A DNA stretch of 64,000 nucleotides from Methylobacterium sp. AMS5 (lineage in GTDB: Bacteria > Pseudomonadota > Alphaproteobacteria > Rhizobiales > Beijerinckiaceae), in the NCBI RefSeq assembly GCF_001542815.1, contig NZ_CP006992.1, positions 1,617,501-1,681,500 of the forward strand, written 5' to 3'. Positions 62,745 to 64,000 of this stretch are shown here, piece after piece. The position numbers were made by a program, and so were the translations under genes. Under the pieces are notes generated by a model. The model was not told the DNA's origin and searched no databases. It saw only the letters and a list, made by a program, of their open reading frames with translations. Numbering within the stretch: position 1 is the stretch's first letter; each line of letters begins with the position of its first letter.

Positions 62745-64000
62745 ATGAGCAAACGGACGAACGGCGGGCGAGACTTCGCCGGGGACTGCAATGGCGCCGG
62801 CTCGGACGGCGCCCGCTTGCCGGGCTCGGACTTCCCGATCCAAGACTACGCCGCATTGGGCGACGGGCGCTCCGTCGTCCTCGTGGCGCCGGATGGTGCC
62901 GTCGCGTGGTGGTGCGTGCCCGAGATGGACTCGCCCCCGCTCTTCGACAGCCTCCTCGACCCGCAAGCCGGCGGCTTCTTCCAGGTCGAGGCAGAGGGTG
63001 CCAAGGTCATCGAGCGGCGCTACCGCCGGGACAGCAACGTACTCGATACCGTGCTGGCCTCGGGCACGGGCCGGGCGCGTCTGACCGAGTCGCTCAACAG
63101 TTCCACCGCCGGCCGCCTGCCCTGGTGCGAGTTCGCCCGCCGCATCGAGGTCCTGTCGGGTACGATGACGTTCCGCGTCCGCGCAGTGTTCGGCACGCGC
63201 GGCGACACGGCCTCGCCCTGGCTTCAGCCGAACCCGAACGGCTGCGTCTTCCACGTCGGGCCGGTGCTCGGGCTGTTCCGGTGCAGCGACAACGTCCGGG
63301 TCACCGAGGAGGATGACCGCACCATCGCCGCCACCGTGACCCTCGCCGAGGGCGAGCGCGCGACCGTGGCGTTGCTCGCAGGTGAGGACGAGCCGCTCGG
63401 AGTGCCGACGATGGAGGAGATCGACCATCGCATCGACGTCAGCGACGAGGCTTGGCGGCGCTGGGCCGAAGGGCTGCGCTACGACGGCCCGCACCGCGAC
63501 GAGGTCCGCCGCAGCGCGCTCGCGCTGAAGCTCCTCCTCTACTCGCCGAGCGGCGCCATCGCCGCGGCAGCCACGACGTCCCTGCCCGAGGGCATCGGCG
63601 GGGAGAAGAATTACGATTACCGCTACGCCTGGATCCGGGATGCAGGTTACTCGGTGAACGCCTTCCTGCGGGTCGGCGCGATGCCGGAGGCCAAGGCGGC
63701 TTTCTCCTGGCTGATGAAGCGCCTCGACCAGCACGGTCCTCGGGTGCTCTACACCCTGTGCGGCGAGGTCGGACCGGACGAGCGGGCCCTGGAGCTGCCG
63801 GGTTACCGCGCCTCGCGCCCGGTCCTGGTCGGCAACGCCGCGGCTCTACAGCACCAGCACGGCATCTACGGCGACATCTTCGAGACGGCGGCCCTGTTCG
63901 TGGCCGATGGCAACATCCTCGACCAAAGAAGCGCCACCGTGCTGTCGGCGCTCGCCGACCAAGCCGCCGACCGCTGGCGCCAGAAGGATGCCGGCATCTG
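62745..64000 (+). CDS. Glycoside hydrolase family 15 protein (partial, runs off window)
   Basis: The visible 418 residues start at ATG 62745 and have the N-terminal domain of bacterial GH15 trehalase/glucoamylase-like proteins: FPIQDYAALGDGRSVVLVAPDGAVAWWCVPEMDSPPLF. The catalytic (alpha/alpha)6 barrel begins near residue 250, with SLPEGIGGEKNYDYRYAWIRDAGYSVNAFLRVG (a core family block) and HQHGIYGDIFETAALF. The catalytic acid Glu of the later half is probably near LCGEVG or beyond the window. The substrate (trehalose, maltooligosaccharide or glucan) cannot be fixed. No signal peptide is seen, so it is cytoplasmic. Confidence 0.88.
   Translation, partial: MSKRTNGGRDFAGDCNGAGSDGARLPGSDFPIQDYAALGDGRSVVLVAPDGAVAWWCVPEMDSPPLFDSLLDPQAGGFFQVEAEGAKVIERRYRRDSNVLDTVLASGTGRARLTESLNSSTAGRLPWCEFARRIEVLSGTMTFRVRAVFGTRGDTASPWLQPNPNGCVFHVGPVLGLFRCSDNVRVTEEDDRTIAATVTLAEGERATVALLAGEDEPLGVPTMEEIDHRIDVSDEAWRRWAEGLRYDGPHRDEVRRSALALKLLLYSPSGAIAAAATTSLPEGIGGEKNYDYRYAWIRDAGYSVNAFLRVGAMPEAKAAFSWLMKRLDQHGPRVLYTLCGEVGPDERALELPGYRASRPVLVGNAAALQHQHGIYGDIFETAALFVADGNILDQRSATVLSALADQAADRWRQKDAGI

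Overview
The window looks like a chromosomal segment of a GC-rich methylotrophic alphaproteobacterium, most likely Methylobacterium/Methylorubrum. The basis is the gene order mdh-sucC-sucD-sucA-sucB-lpd, an ATP-dependent PEP carboxykinase, and a complete N-methylglutamate (NMG) methylamine-oxidation cluster. Genus assignment is inference from gene content; no database search was possible.

Region 1 (1-25.6 kb) is core metabolism: a SEC-C motif gene end, a MoeB/ThiF-type activating enzyme, dapE, the def-fmt-truA operon, a GT87-like membrane protein, recR, pckA, rlmN, a fused shikimate kinase/3-dehydroquinate synthase (aroKB), a TetR regulator, and the TCA operon mdh-sucCDAB-lpd with a DUF4241-like Tat/anchor protein coupled to lpd. 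A LOV blue-light hybrid histidine kinase follows.

Region 2 (25.7-38.3 kb) holds a small secreted WG-repeat-like protein and the NMG pathway. mgdABCD (sarcosine-oxidase-like NMG dehydrogenase) lies on the minus strand. A GlxA/AraC-type regulator is divergent from it, followed by mgsABC (glutamate-synthase-like NMG synthase) and gmaS on the plus strand. Together these convert methylamine plus glutamate to gamma-glutamylmethylamide and N-methylglutamate, then release formaldehyde-level C1 and glutamate. A small membrane protein and tRNA-Gly(CCC) end this block.

Region 3 (38.3-61.5 kb) is an accessory island that starts just past the tRNA. It is a mosaic of broken insertion sequences (IS66, IS5, IS630, IS110, ISL3, IS30, several IS3) and two integrase remnants. 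They surround a coherent minus-strand cluster at about 43.0-52.6 kb: two hypothetical proteins, a soluble FtsH-like AAA+/M41 protease translationally coupled to the gene before it, a decayed second M41 domain, three small unknown genes, and two tandem large serine recombinases. Both recombinases end in a domain that looks like the DUF4096 DNA-binding domain of IS5 transposases. This cluster is the best candidate for an undescribed system. Two XRE-type regulators sit at its upstream end.

Region 4 (61.5-64 kb) has a LacI-family repressor divergent from a GH15 glucoamylase/trehalase-like gene that runs off the window.
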